From JAXGXJ01 sp963829545 (GTDB taxonomy: Bacteria; Actinomycetota; Thermoleophilia; RBG-16-64-13): a stretch of 64,000 nucleotides of DNA. Made by a program: the position numbers and the translations under genes. Location of the stretch: contig CAWHIX010000013.1 of assembly GCA_963829545.1 (NCBI GenBank), positions 62,001 to 126,000 of the forward strand, read 5' to 3'. The stretch's first letter is position 1. Each line of letters opens with the position of its first letter. The notes under the pieces are model-generated. The model saw only the letters and a program-made list of their open reading frames with translations, was not told the origin of the DNA and made no database searches. Below, one piece after another: positions 6,730 to 15,513 of the stretch.

Positions 6730-9344
6730 ATGGACGGAGTCGCTCGACTGACCAATCTGACCACCGGTGGGCCGGTGCACGTGGACGTTCAAGACGGGAG
6801 GATCGTTCGAATCCTTCCTCTCGAGCTGGACGACAGCGATGGTCCGTCGTGGTCGATCGAGGCAAGAGGGCGAACCTTCACGCCCCCCCGGCGGACCACT
6901 CTGTCCCCCTATACCGTCGCTCACAGGTCGACCATCTACTCCCCGAAGCGCATCCTCACCCCGCTCAAGCGGGTGGACTTCGATGCCAGCGGCGCGCCCG
7001 GCTCGACCGGTCCGGGCGGGCGCAACATCCAGAACCGCGGGGTCTCCGGCTACGAACCCATCAGCTGGGACGAAGCGCTGGACACCGTAGCCGACGAGAT
7101 CGTCCGCCTCAAGCGCGAGCAGGGGCCGGCGGCCATCCTCACGTGCCCCGGTTCTCATCACCTGTGGGGGAATCTGGGCTATCGGTACAGTGCCTATCTC
7201 CGCTTCATGAACCTGGTGGGCTACACCTACGCGGAACACAACCCGGACAGCTGGGAGGGCTGGCACTGGGGTGGCATGCACATGTGGGGCAACAGCCACC
7301 GCCTCGGCATGGTCGAGCAGTACGACCTGCTGGAAGACGGGCTTCAGAACACCGAGATGGTCGTCTTCTGGTCGGCCGATCCGGAGAGCACCAGCGGAGG
7401 CATCTACACCGCCTTCGAGAGCACCCCTCGCCGCTTCTGGTTGAAGGAACTGGGCGTGAAGATGGTCTTCATCGACCCCTACTTCAATCACACCGCCGGC
7501 CTGTTCGGCGACAAGTGGTTCGCTCCCCGCCTGGGTACCGACGTGGCCCTGGGCCTGGCCATCGCCTTCACCTGGCTCACCGAAGGTACCTACGACAAGG
7601 AATACGTGGCCTCCCATGCCGTCGGCTTCGACGAGTGGAAGGACTACGTCCTTGGCACGAGCGACGGTCGTCCGAAGACCCCCGAGTGGGCCGAGGAAGA
7701 GAGTGGCGTCCCCGCCCGGGAGATCCGAGCGCTGGCCCGGGAGTGGGGCGCCAAGAAGACCACTCTTGCCTCCGGGGGCCAGGGGGGTTGGGGCGGCGCC
7801 TGCCGCTCGGCCACCGGGAACGAATGGGCCCGCACCATGATCGCCCTGGCCACCATGCAGGGCCTGGGCAAACCCGGCTGCAACATATGGTCGACCACTC
7901 ACGGAGTCCCCTGCGACACCACGCTCTGGTTCCCCGGCTATTCGGAGGGCGGCGTCTCCAACGACCCGAGCACCGCAAGCGGCTTTCGCCTCGCCAACCG
8001 CATGTGGCCCAACGGGGCTCCTCCCGGAAACCCCCAGCACTCCACCGAAGGCCAGACCGTCTCTCGCCTGCGCATTCCCGAGGCCATGATGCACGAGCAT
8101 CACGAGTGGCGGGGCAAGGGCTTCTGCGGGTCTTCCATCGAATCGCAGTTCCAGAAGTACGAGTACCCCGCGCCCGGCTATTCCCCGGTGGGCATGTACT
8201 ACAAGTACGGCAGCTCGTTCATCGGCACCATGACGGAGACCAACCGCTACGTGAGGGCCTATCGCGAGGGCCAGGTGCAGTTCGTGGTCAACCAGTCCAT
8301 CTGGTTCGAAGGGGAGACCCGGTTCGCCGACATCATCCTGCCGGCCTGCACCAACTTCGAGCGCTGGGACATCGGAGAGTGGGCAAGTGCCAGCGGAGCC
8401 GGGGCCCATGGAGTCCACCAGTCCAACCATCGGCTGATCGTGCTGGAGAACAAGTGCATCGAGCCGCTGGGCGAGTCGAAGTCCGACTACCAGATCTTCT
8501 CGCTCCTGGCCGAACGCCTCGGTCTCGGACGGCAGTACACCGAAGGTTGCAGCCGATCTCGACTGGGTCAAGCGCATCTTCCAGGCAAGCGACCTTCCCA
8601 AGCACATCTCCTGGGAGGAGTTCGAGAAGAAGGGCTACTACCTGGTGCCGGCGCCAGCCGGAAAGGAAGCCCACTCCGGCCCTGAGGTGGTTCGCCGAAG
8701 ACCGGGTGCGAGACACACCCGATATCGGGCCCAAACCCTGGGACACGGTCGCTCTCAAGGGTCTGCAGACGCAGTCCGGCAAGATCGAGTTCGTGGCGAG
8801 CAGCCTCACCCGGTTCGAACAGGGTGGCACCATCGACCCCGAACGTCCGGCCATGGGACCGCAATACATCCCCAGCTGGGAGGGGCACCACACCGCAGAG
8901 CTTGTCGGCAAATACCCGCTCCAGCTGGTGAGCCCGCACCCGCGCTTCTCGATGCACACCATGGGCGATATGAAGGACTCGTGGTCCAACGACGTGAAGG
9001 ATCACCGGGTTCTCATCGATGGCCACCACTACTGGATCATGCGCCTGAACTCGAAGGACGCCGAGAGCCGCGGCCTCAAGGATGGCGACCTTATCCGGGC
9101 CTTCAACGATCGGGGGGACGTGATACTTGCCGCGCAGTTGACCGAACGGGTGGGCCCAGGCACAGTGCACTGCTACGAGTCGTGCTCCGACTACCTCCCG
9201 CTGGGCGAACCGGGCTACTCTCCGGACACCGCCGGCTGCATCAACATCCTCACACCCAAGCGCTTCGTTACGCCGACCTCCACCGGCATGGCATCCAACT
9301 CCTGTCTCATCCAGGTGGAGAGATGGGAGGGGGGAGTCAAGTAG
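6730..9344 (+). CDS. Molybdopterin oxidoreductase, pyrogallol hydroxytransferase large-subunit-like (two frameshifts)
   Basis: A DMSO-reductase-family bis-MGD enzyme of about 871 residues, close by eye to the large subunit of Pelobacter acidigallici transhydroxylase, which converts pyrogallol to phloroglucinol. Like that protein it lacks an N-terminal Fe-S cysteine motif and keeps G-S-H-H-L-W-G (His143/144) and H-N-P-D-S-W-E-G-W, with Ser174 at the Mo-ligand position flanked by Asp173 and Trp175. The frame shifts twice, near 8546 (after Q-Y-T-E-G) and near 8663 (before P-A-L-R-W-F-A-E-D). The protein is read in frames 1, 2 and 3 in turn, and conserved sequence resumes each time, so indel errors are likely. 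GGGAGGAGAG precedes the ATG. No Fe-S small subunit lies next to it. Relatives include catechol dehydroxylases and acetylene hydratase, so the exact reaction is open. Confidence 0.85.
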
Positions 9345-9489
9345 GGCCTGCTCGCCGGCGTGCCGACCGCATGTCGCCGGCGACGATGGTCCCGGTGGTC
9401 ACGGTGGTGATGCCGAAAGCGATGCCATGCAGAAAGCGGATGAGCAACAGCGGCGCGGGAGTGATTGCCGCACCTGCAGTGCGAGCCAT
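9337..9489 (-). pseudogene. Remnant of an MFS transporter, in frame with the toxin gene
   Basis: The last 50 or so residues of the toxin reading frame look unlike a toxin and like the conserved start of an MFS permease segment: a hydrophobic helix L-L-L-I-R-F-L-H-G-I-A-F-G, then T-G-T-I-V-A and a basic R-R-R stretch. The frame ends inside the 3' end of the convergent molybdoenzyme gene. It is a fragment only, with no other transporter parts visible. Confidence 0.6.
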
Positions 9490-9876
9490 GGAGCGACGAA
9501 CACCGTCGTGTGACTCGGCCGGGCCCGATGACCTCCCGAGGTGGTCTCGCCCGCGAGGCGTTAATCGGCGGTCTCGGCCCCGAATTCGATGCTGCCAGTG
9601 AGCCGGGTCGCGCCGCGCGTGCAGGCACGCGATGACACGTATAGCCGAGGGTTCCGGTAAGAAGTACAGCGCGAACGGAAAGCGTCGGAGCAGGGCTCGT
9701 CGAACGTCCCCGCGTATTCTGGGGAAGGCATCGGGCGTTCGCCGGACAGCGTCGATACTCGCTTCCACTGAGCCAAGGAACTCGCTGCCCAAACCCGATG
9801 AACGTCTCTCGTACCAGAGCGCCGCTTCGACGATATCCGCCTCGGCGGCAGGCTGAACGAGGACTGGAATCGTCAA
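9337..9876 (-). CDS. RelE/ParE-type toxin with abnormal C-terminal extension
   Basis: The first 95-100 residues match the RelE/ParE plasmid-stabilisation toxin family: A-E-A-D-I-V-E-A-A-L-W-Y-E, then F-P-R-I-R-G-D-V-R-R-A and F-P-F-A-L-Y-F, ending A-C-L-H-A-R-R-D-P-A-H-W. Toxins of this family interfere with translation or gyrase and are neutralised by the upstream partner. The start is a TTG at 9876 whose TTGA overlaps the antitoxin stop. Normally the protein ends near the A-H-W; here no stop is met and the frame continues for about 80 residues into transporter debris. The toxin may therefore be inactive or its stop lost by a local rearrangement. Confidence 0.75.
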   Translation of the reverse strand: MTIPVLVQPAAEADIVEAALWYERRSSGLGSEFLGSVEASIDAVRRTPDAFPRIRGDVRRALLRRFPFALYFLPEPSAIRVIACLHARRDPAHWQHRIRGRDRRLTPRGRDHLGRSSGPAESHDGVRRSMARTAGAAITPAPLLLIRFLHGIAFGITTVTTGTIVAGDMRSARRRAGPT

Positions 9877-10109
9877 TCTGGCCGCCGCAGGCAATCGTAG
9901 AGCCGGCTGCGGACAACGTCCCACGACACACCTGAGTCTGGACAACGCCGCAACTCCTCCAGCCGTCTATCAAGCTCCGCCGCTTGGGCAGGTGTGAGTG
10001 CGATCTCCGGACTGTCAGGCCCGACGCTATCCCACAGATCCTCAGCCAGTTGGATGCGTTCAGCCACAGTGAGGTTCTCGAGATCGACAAGCGCGCGTTT
10101 CGGTCCCAC
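9873..10109 (-). CDS. Antitoxin, addiction-module protein family (TIGR02574-like)
   Basis: A 78-residue acidic helical protein with the family pattern L-T-V-A-E-R-I-Q-L-A-E-D-L-W-D-S-V and the later L-D-R-R-L-E-E-L segment, typical of antitoxins paired with RelE/ParE toxins. I choose the GTG at 10109 because GGAGG lies four bases upstream. An ATG at 10120, in a different frame, lies inside the same ribosome-site region. It overlaps the toxin by four bases (TTGA), so the two are co-translated. The pair is autoregulated in known relatives, and a TATACT -10 lies at 10147-10152 on this strand. Confidence 0.8.
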   Translation of the reverse strand: MGPKRALVDLENLTVAERIQLAEDLWDSVGPDSPEIALTPAQAAELDRRLEELRRCPDSGVSWDVVRSRLYDCLRRPD

Positions 10110-10404
10110 TGAACCTCCATTCCTTCTCTTGGACGCGTCTGGCTCAAGTATACTCTGGCCATTCGCTGCGCTCTCACCCGCCCTGTTGCGCCCGCACATC
10201 CAGGCATAGACCGATTGCGTCACTCGCTCAGCCCTTTGCCGACGCCGACGTCTTTCCTCGATACGAACTGCTGGCGGAACGCAAGTCGGATGGGTCTCTT
10301 GACGTGGGCCTGATAGGAGTCGTGGTCTCTGAGGAAGTCGATCTTGCCTGATGACCGTAGGTGTGGTCACGACGACGAGGGGTCTTGCTTAGATTTCAAA
10401 GGAG
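10110..10404. other. Intergenic stretch upstream of the toxin-antitoxin pair
   Basis: It holds the toxin-antitoxin promoter (TATACT, minus strand, 10147-10152) and no convincing gene. On the minus strand an open stretch of about 40 codons without a start ends at about 10215 with the composition of coding DNA, which could be the 3' fragment of a lost gene. I do not recognise it. Confidence 0.35.
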
Positions 10405-10434
10405 CTCTGGATTCACGCAGGCGTGAATCCAGAG
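10405..10434 (-). terminator. Hairpin downstream of tRNA-Ser
   Basis: CTCTGGATTCACG (10405-10417) pairs perfectly with CGTGAATCCAGAG (10422-10434) around a 4-base loop, 16 bases past the tRNA 3' end. On the minus strand a short T-containing stretch follows (CTCCTTTG), so it probably terminates the tRNA transcript. Confidence 0.6.
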
Positions 10435-10450
10435 ACTTGGTGAAACAAGG

Positions 10451-10537
10451 CGGAGGGGAGGGGATTCGAACCCCTGAGACCTTGCGGCCTGCCGGTTTTC
10501 AAGACCGGTGCGATCAACCAGACTCCGCCACCCCTCC
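10451..10537 (-). tRNA. tRNA-Ser (anticodon UGA)
   Basis: An 87-nt class II tRNA. The acceptor stem GGAGGGG/CCCCTCC closes with discriminator G. The anticodon stem is CCGGT/ACCGG around loop CTTGAAA, giving UGA. The variable arm is long (GCAGGCCGCAAGGTCT region) and the T-arm is GGGGTTCGAATCCCC. CCA is not encoded. Confidence 0.95.
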
Positions 10538-10657
10538 GCGTCCCGCGCGGTGCCCCGCCGGCGACCGGCTGACGCCGGCCGCCACTCACGAGACTGCGGA
10601 TGCGGGCAGTATAGCCTCTGGTCCGACTCGCGAGCCTCGGGCTACGGCTCGCTTCGG

Positions 10658-11248
10658 CTAGTACACGCTGCCGCTGAAGGAGACGGCGGCCAGTATGGCG
10701 ATGAGGATGGCGATGGCGACGCCGGCCAGGGCTATGCCGAAGGTGATCCAGCACCACAGCTTGGCTTTGCGCGACGACTCTTTCGCGCCCGCGAAGTCGC
10801 CCACCGCCAGTTTGTTGCCCACCTGGCTGGCATACACCACGGCTACGATCCCCGTGGGCCAGAAGCAGAGGATGAGCGTGACGATGGCCCAACCCATGTA
10901 GCTGGGGATCTTGGGTATGTTCCCGTATCCATAGGGCTGCGGCGCCTGGTAGGGCTGCTGATAGGGAGGCTGTGGCTGGTACGGCGGAGGGTAGTTCTGC
11001 GGCGAACTCGCCTGGTACGGTGCCTGATAGGTCCCGGGTGCCTGGTAGGCCTGGGGGCGGGTTGCTGGGCGCCGGTCGTCTGCACTTGCCCGTACTGGCC
11101 CGTTCCCACGGCGGGCTGCTCCTGCTGCTCCGGAGACGCCGAGTCTCCCTGCTGCCACTGGCGCCGGTATTCCTCCAGGTCATACCCGCAGGTCGAGCAG
11201 TATTTCAGTCGTGTCGTCGTTTGCTCCACCGCATTGCGGGCAATACAT
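10658..11248 (-). CDS. Zinc-ribbon CD225/dispanin-like membrane protein (two frameshifts)
   Basis: Reconstructed product of about 196 residues: an N-terminal zinc ribbon (M-Y-C-P-Q-C-G-G then C-S-T-C-G-Y), a long Pro/Gln/Tyr-rich spacer, and two membrane helices in the pattern of the CD225/interferon-induced transmembrane family (A-I-V-T-L-I-L-C-F-W-P-T-G-I-V-A-V-V-Y-A, then A-K-L-W-C-W-I). The start at 11248 has AAGGAGGG seven bases ahead. The ribbon, spacer and membrane part are each in a different frame, with shifts near 11205 and near 11060. Such proteins are common in actinobacteria with unknown function. The gene diverges from the thioesterase at 11505. Confidence 0.7.
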
Positions 11249-11504
11249 GGATCCCTCCTTGACCTGTTTCGAACGGCACCCATTGGCGTGTCTCGACGGT
11301 ATACATTTCCGAGCGAGAAGAAGAACTCCTGCCGGAGAAACCCATTCCCTCCGCGGCTCGAACTCACACATGCGGGCGCAGAGTCAACATCGGCACCCTT
11401 CCGGGCCCTCTTGAGCCGGCCCCACGGGCGCTCTTGAGCCGGCGCGGGTTCCCAGTCTCGCCATACGGTGCTAGTTTGGGCCCAACACACCGAGGGAGGT
11501 AGCC

Positions 11505-11927
11505 GTGGCGGCCGAGGAAGAGGTCAAGAGCCGGATCGAGGGGATGTTCCGGGGCGATAGGTTCGCCAAGCTACTCGGCATCGAGGTGGAAGAGGCCTCG
11601 GAGGATGTGTCCCGAGTCTCGGCGGTGGTCCGGGAGGAGTGCCTGAACAGCCATCTTCTGGCGCACGGGGGTTTCGTGTTCGCTCTCGCCGACGTAGCCT
11701 TCGCTCTCACCGTCAACGCCAGGAGCGACGCCGTTGCCGTGCAGTGGAGTCTCAACCAGTTCCGCTCTGGAGCACTCGGTGAGCGACTGACCGCCGAATG
11801 CCGGCTGCTGCACGGGGGACGCCGGCTGCGGGTGGTGGAGCTCATCGTCAGCAACAGCGAGGGGCGGGTACTGGCCAAGGGCCAAGCGACCGCCATACCC
11901 GTGGAAGGCGTGCGCGGCCGCGCCTAG
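11505..11927 (+). CDS. PaaI-type hotdog thioesterase
   Basis: A 140-residue single hotdog domain. The signature L-L-A-H-G-G-F-V-F-A-L-A-D-V-A-F holds the helix-capping H-G-G, with the catalytic acidic residue expected on the following helix (D in A-L-A-D). Relatives hydrolyse acyl- or phenylacetyl-CoA thioesters. The GTG start at 11505 has GGAGGT six bases upstream. It converges on pncB with a 4-base overlap of the 3' ends (11924-11927). A 16-bp direct repeat built on CTCTTGAGCCGG lies in its upstream region (about 11405-11450). Confidence 0.85.
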   Translation: MAAEEEVKSRIEGMFRGDRFAKLLGIEVEEASEDVSRVSAVVREECLNSHLLAHGGFVFALADVAFALTVNARSDAVAVQWSLNQFRSGALGERLTAECRLLHGGRRLRVVELIVSNSEGRVLAKGQATAIPVEGVRGRA

Positions 11928-13508
11928 GCGAGTCGGGTCCCGGGCGAGCGCGGGGCCGCCGGCGCCGGGCCGGGAGCGATGACCCCGGGGGCCTGGCCGG
12001 CCAGACGCAGTCTCTCGGCCGCCAGCGCGGGGGAGAGGCCCACGGTGTAGTACTCCGGGTTGCGCAGGCGCCGCACCTCTTCGGGAAGGGCGGCGATCTG
12101 CAGGCGGGCCCGCTCCCGTACCTCCTCCAGCGAGGGACTGGGCGCCACCCGCACGCCCTCCCGCATCACCACCTGGAGCAGTTGCTCGCAGCTCGACCAA
12201 CCCTCCACGCCCCTGAGGTAGGAGGCGTTTTGCCGCTCGACGAAGTGCAGGGGACGCGGGCGTCGGTCCGCCGGGGACCGACGCCCGGCGTCCGCTCGGA
12301 GCGCCGCCGCCCGCGGCTTCGTCTTCCAGCCTGATGATGTCGGCCAGGAAGCGGCCTCCGGCGTCGCTGTAGCGCAGCAACTGTTTCCGCCCCGGATCGG
12401 TCATCTTGACAGGGTTGGAGGACAGTTTGATGCGCGGCTCCCACCGGCCGTCGGCCTCGCTCTGCACCGCCACCAGCTTATACACGCCACCGAGCGCCGG
12501 ATGGTCGGACGAAGTGATGAGATGCGTGCCCACCCCCCAGGAGTTGATGGGCGCTCCCTGCCGCTTGAGGTCGGCGATGAGGTCCTCGTCGAGTTCGTTG
12601 GAGGCCACGATGAGGGGGTCGTCGAAACCGGCCTCGGTGAACATGCGATAGGCCGCCTTGCTGAGCCGGGCGAGGTCCCCGGAGTCGAGGCGGATGGCGG
12701 CGCGCGCCGGCCGTCCGGCCGCGCGCAGCTCTTCGAACACTCTTAGCGCGTTGGGCAGTCCCGACGTCAGCGTGTCGTACGTATCCACCAGGAGGATGGG
12801 CTCGGGGTAGCAGGCCGCGTAGGCGCGGAAGGCGCTGAGCTCGTCCTCGAAGCTCATCACCCAGGAATGGGCGTGCGTGCCCCGCACCGGAATGCCGTAG
12901 ACCTTCCCTGCGAGCACGTTGGACGTGCTGTCCGCCCCCCCGATGTAGGCGGCCCGCGTGCCGCTGAGGCCGCCGTCCGGGCCTTGCGCGCGCCGGAGTC
13001 CGAACTCCACCAGCGTGTCGTTCCCGCAGGCCTGGCGGATGCGCGCCGCCTTCGTGGCGATGAGGGTCTGATAGTTGAGCGTGTTGAGAACGGCCGTCTC
13101 CAGCAGTTGCGCTTCGATGAGCGGTCCCTCTACCTGCACGATCGGCTCGTGGGGGAACACCACCGTCCCTTCGGGCACTGCCTGGATGGTGCAGTGCGGC
13201 CGGAAGTCGCGCAGGTACTCGATGAATGCCCGGTCGAAGACGCCCAGCCCGGTAAGGTAGGCGAGATCCTGCTCGGTGAAGCGGAGGTTCTCGACCAGGT
13301 CGAGGAGAGGCTCCAGCCCGGCCGCCACCGCAAAGCCGTTGTGGGCCGGGAGATCGCGGAACACGTAGTTGAAACAGGCCGTGATGTCCTTGCGGCCAGT
13401 CTTCAGGTAGCCGCCCATCATGGTGAGCTGGTAGAAGTCGGTCAGCAGCGCAAGGTCCTGGCGCAAGGCCCAGCGCTGAGAGGCGTCCAGCGGCGCGTCA
13501 GTCCCCAT
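11924..13508 (-). CDS. pncB: Nicotinate phosphoribosyltransferase (frameshift near the C-terminus)
   Basis: Converts nicotinate and PRPP to nicotinate mononucleotide with ATP hydrolysis, the entry step of NAD salvage. The N-terminus reads L-L-T-D-F-Y-Q-L-T-M, the family hallmark. The PRPP-site region includes V-E-F-G-L-R-R-A-Q-G-P-D-G and S-W-G-V-G-T-H-L. After L-A-D-I-I-R-L-E-D-E-A the frame is lost, and the C-terminal part (R-P-L-H-F-V-E-R-Q, later E-Y-Y-T-V-G-L-S) is read in another frame from about 12290. The ATG at 13508 overlaps the pncA stop by 11 bases, so translation is coupled. Length across the shift is about 528 residues, a little long for the family. Confidence 0.85.
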
Positions 13509-14230
13509 GGTGCAGCGGGTTGCCGTCGTGGTCGAAGTCGGCAGCGGGCCTCTCCCCGGAGTCCTCCAGCATGGCCGACTCCACCACCATCACTCCGGCG
13601 GCTTCCATTTCGGCGAAGAGCCTGGGCCGTCGTGTCCTCCGCCACACCCCGTACCGCGTCCTTGACCAGGAACACGGCGAACCCGGCCGTGCAGGCGTCG
13701 AGCGCCGTTTGGCGGACGCAGTAGTCGGCGGCCAGCCCGGTTACGAAGACCCTATCCACCCCACGATGCCTGAGGAAGGAAGCCAGGTCGAAGCGGGGCA
13801 CCTGAAAGGCGCTGTACGACTCCACCGCAGGGTCGTCGGCCTTGCTCACCAGGATGGCGTTCATGGGCATCTCCAGACCCGCGCACCATTCCGCCCCCGC
13901 AGTGCCTTGCACGGCATGGGCGGGCCAGGAGCCACTCTGGAAGCGGGGGTCGTCCGAGAAGCTCACGTGGTCGGCTGGGTGCCAGTCGCGCGAGTAGATC
14001 CAGCGGCCGAACATGGGCAGAAGGCTGTTGATGACCGGGATCACCTGGTCGCCTTCCGGTACGGCCAGGGCACCGCCCGGGCAGAAGTCGCGCTGGACGT
14101 CCACCACGATGATGGCGTCGTGCGCTCCGACGAGGATCGTCTCGGCGCCGCGGGCGGCGCCGCCGTCAGCGGCGGCCTCGCCGGCGGCCGCGCTCACGGG
14201 CCGGTCGCTTGGCTCGCCGGCCGCTTTCAT
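13498..14230 (-). CDS. pncA: Nicotinamidase, isochorismatase superfamily (frameshift near 13621)
   Basis: Hydrolyses nicotinamide to nicotinate and feeds pncB. After a 35-residue N-terminal tail, the core reads I-I-V-V-D-V-Q-R-D-F (Asp), S-R-D-W-H-P-A-D-H (metal ligands), S-K-A-D-D (Lys) and G-L-A-A-D-Y-C-V (nucleophilic Cys), so the full triad and metal site are present. After E-D-T-T-A-Q one extra base in a GG pair at about 13621 shifts the frame; the next frame continues L-F-A-E-M-E-A-A-G-V-M-V-V to a stop at 13498. The ATG at 14230 follows GGGGGG and overlaps the serS stop (ATGA). Confidence 0.88.
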
Positions 14231-15501
14231 CCCCCCAGCATCTCCTTGCCCTCCGGCAGGAAGGGGCGGAGCACCGCAGGCGTCTCGACCTGTCCGTCCT
14301 CGGTCTGGTAGTTCTCCATGATGGCGATGATGGTGCGGCCTACGGCTACCACGGTCCCGTTCAGAGTGTGGAGAAGATAAGGGCTGCCCTTCTCGCCCTT
14401 GGCCCGCACCTTGAGGCGTCGCGCCTGATAGTCCGTGCAATTGGAGCAGGAGGTGACCTCGCGATACCTCTCCTGGCTGGGGAGCCATGCTTCCAGGTCG
14501 TACTTCTTGGCAGCAGGAGCGCCCAGATCGCCCGCGGCGATGTTCACCGCTTGGTAGGGGAGACCGAGATCCTGCAGGACCTCCTCCTCGATGGAACGCA
14601 TGAAGTCGTGCTCCTGGGGAGACTTCTCGGGGGCGCAGAAGCTGAACATCTCCACCTTGTCGAACTGGTGGACCCGGAAGATACCCCGCGTGTCCTTGCC
14701 GGCCGCGCCGGCTTCACGCCGGAAGCAGGTGGAGTAGCCCACGTAACGCACGGGCAAATCGGTCTCGTCGAGGATCTCGTCCATATGCAGGGCGGCCAGC
14801 GGGACCTCCGAGGTGCCCACCAGGTTCAGGCCGTCGGCCTCGATGTGATAGACCTGCTGCAGGTCGGTGGGGAAGAAGCCCGTGCCGTACATGGCCTCGT
14901 CGCGGACCAGCACCGGCACGATGGCGGGTCGGAAGCCCTTGGAAGCTAGCTTCTGCAGGGCGAACTGCACTAAGGCGAACTGCAGGAAGACCAGATCGCC
15001 CTTGAGATAGGCGAAGCGACTGCCCGAGGTGCGCGCGCCCCGCTCCATGTCGATGAGGTCGTGCTTGGCGGCCAGGTCGAGGTGGTCCAGCGGGGTGAAG
15101 TCGAACTTCCGCGGCTCTCCCCAGTTGTACATCACCTCAGACTTGTCTTCTCCGCCGGCCGGCGCCGAAGGCTCGGGCAGATTGGGCACCTGCAGGAGTT
15201 CCTCTTCCAGGGCGGCCTCGATCTCCTTCAGCCGGACGTCGAGCTCCTTGATCTCCTCGCCGACCTTACGCATGGCCTCGATCTGCTCGGTGGCGTCCTC
15301 CTTGGCCCGCTTGGCCACGGCGATCTGCTCGCTCACGACGTTGCGCAACGAGCGCTTCTCCTCCACGGCCACGAGCACTTCCCTGCGGGAGCGGTCGAGG
15401 TCGAGCAGCTTGTCCAGCGCCGACTCGGCGTGCTCTCCCCGGCGCCGCAGGGCGTCGCGGACGTGTTCGGGGTCGTTGCGGATGAGCTTGATGTCGAGCA
15501 T
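14227..15501 (-). CDS. serS: Seryl-tRNA synthetase
   Basis: A 424-residue class II synthetase that charges tRNA-Ser. The N-terminal long antiparallel coiled coil covers about residues 30-100. Motif 2 appears as S-T-C-F-R-R-E-A-G-A-A-G-K-D-T and motif 3 as V-A-V-G-R-T-I-I-A-I-M-E-N. E-V-T-S-C-S-N-C-T-D-Y-Q lies between them. The ATG at 15501 lies 13 bases after pheA, with pncA overlapping its stop, so it sits in a pheA-serS-pncA-pncB transcript. Normal length for the family, and no frame problems. Confidence 0.95.
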   Translation of the reverse strand: MLDIKLIRNDPEHVRDALRRRGEHAESALDKLLDLDRSRREVLVAVEEKRSLRNVVSEQIAVAKRAKEDATEQIEAMRKVGEEIKELDVRLKEIEAALEEELLQVPNLPEPSAPAGGEDKSEVMYNWGEPRKFDFTPLDHLDLAAKHDLIDMERGARTSGSRFAYLKGDLVFLQFALVQFALQKLASKGFRPAIVPVLVRDEAMYGTGFFPTDLQQVYHIEADGLNLVGTSEVPLAALHMDEILDETDLPVRYVGYSTCFRREAGAAGKDTRGIFRVHQFDKVEMFSFCAPEKSPQEHDFMRSIEEEVLQDLGLPYQAVNIAAGDLGAPAAKKYDLEAWLPSQERYREVTSCSNCTDYQARRLKVRAKGEKGSPYLLHTLNGTVVAVGRTIIAIMENYQTEDGQVETPAVLRPFLPEGKEMLGG

Positions 15502-15513
15502 CGTGTCTCCTCG

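Noticed and set aside
9873..10370. Antitoxin beginning at 10370 (165 residues)
   Set aside because: The first 87 codons are Arg-rich and cross the promoter; the GTG at 10109 with an ideal GGAGG gives the normal family length.
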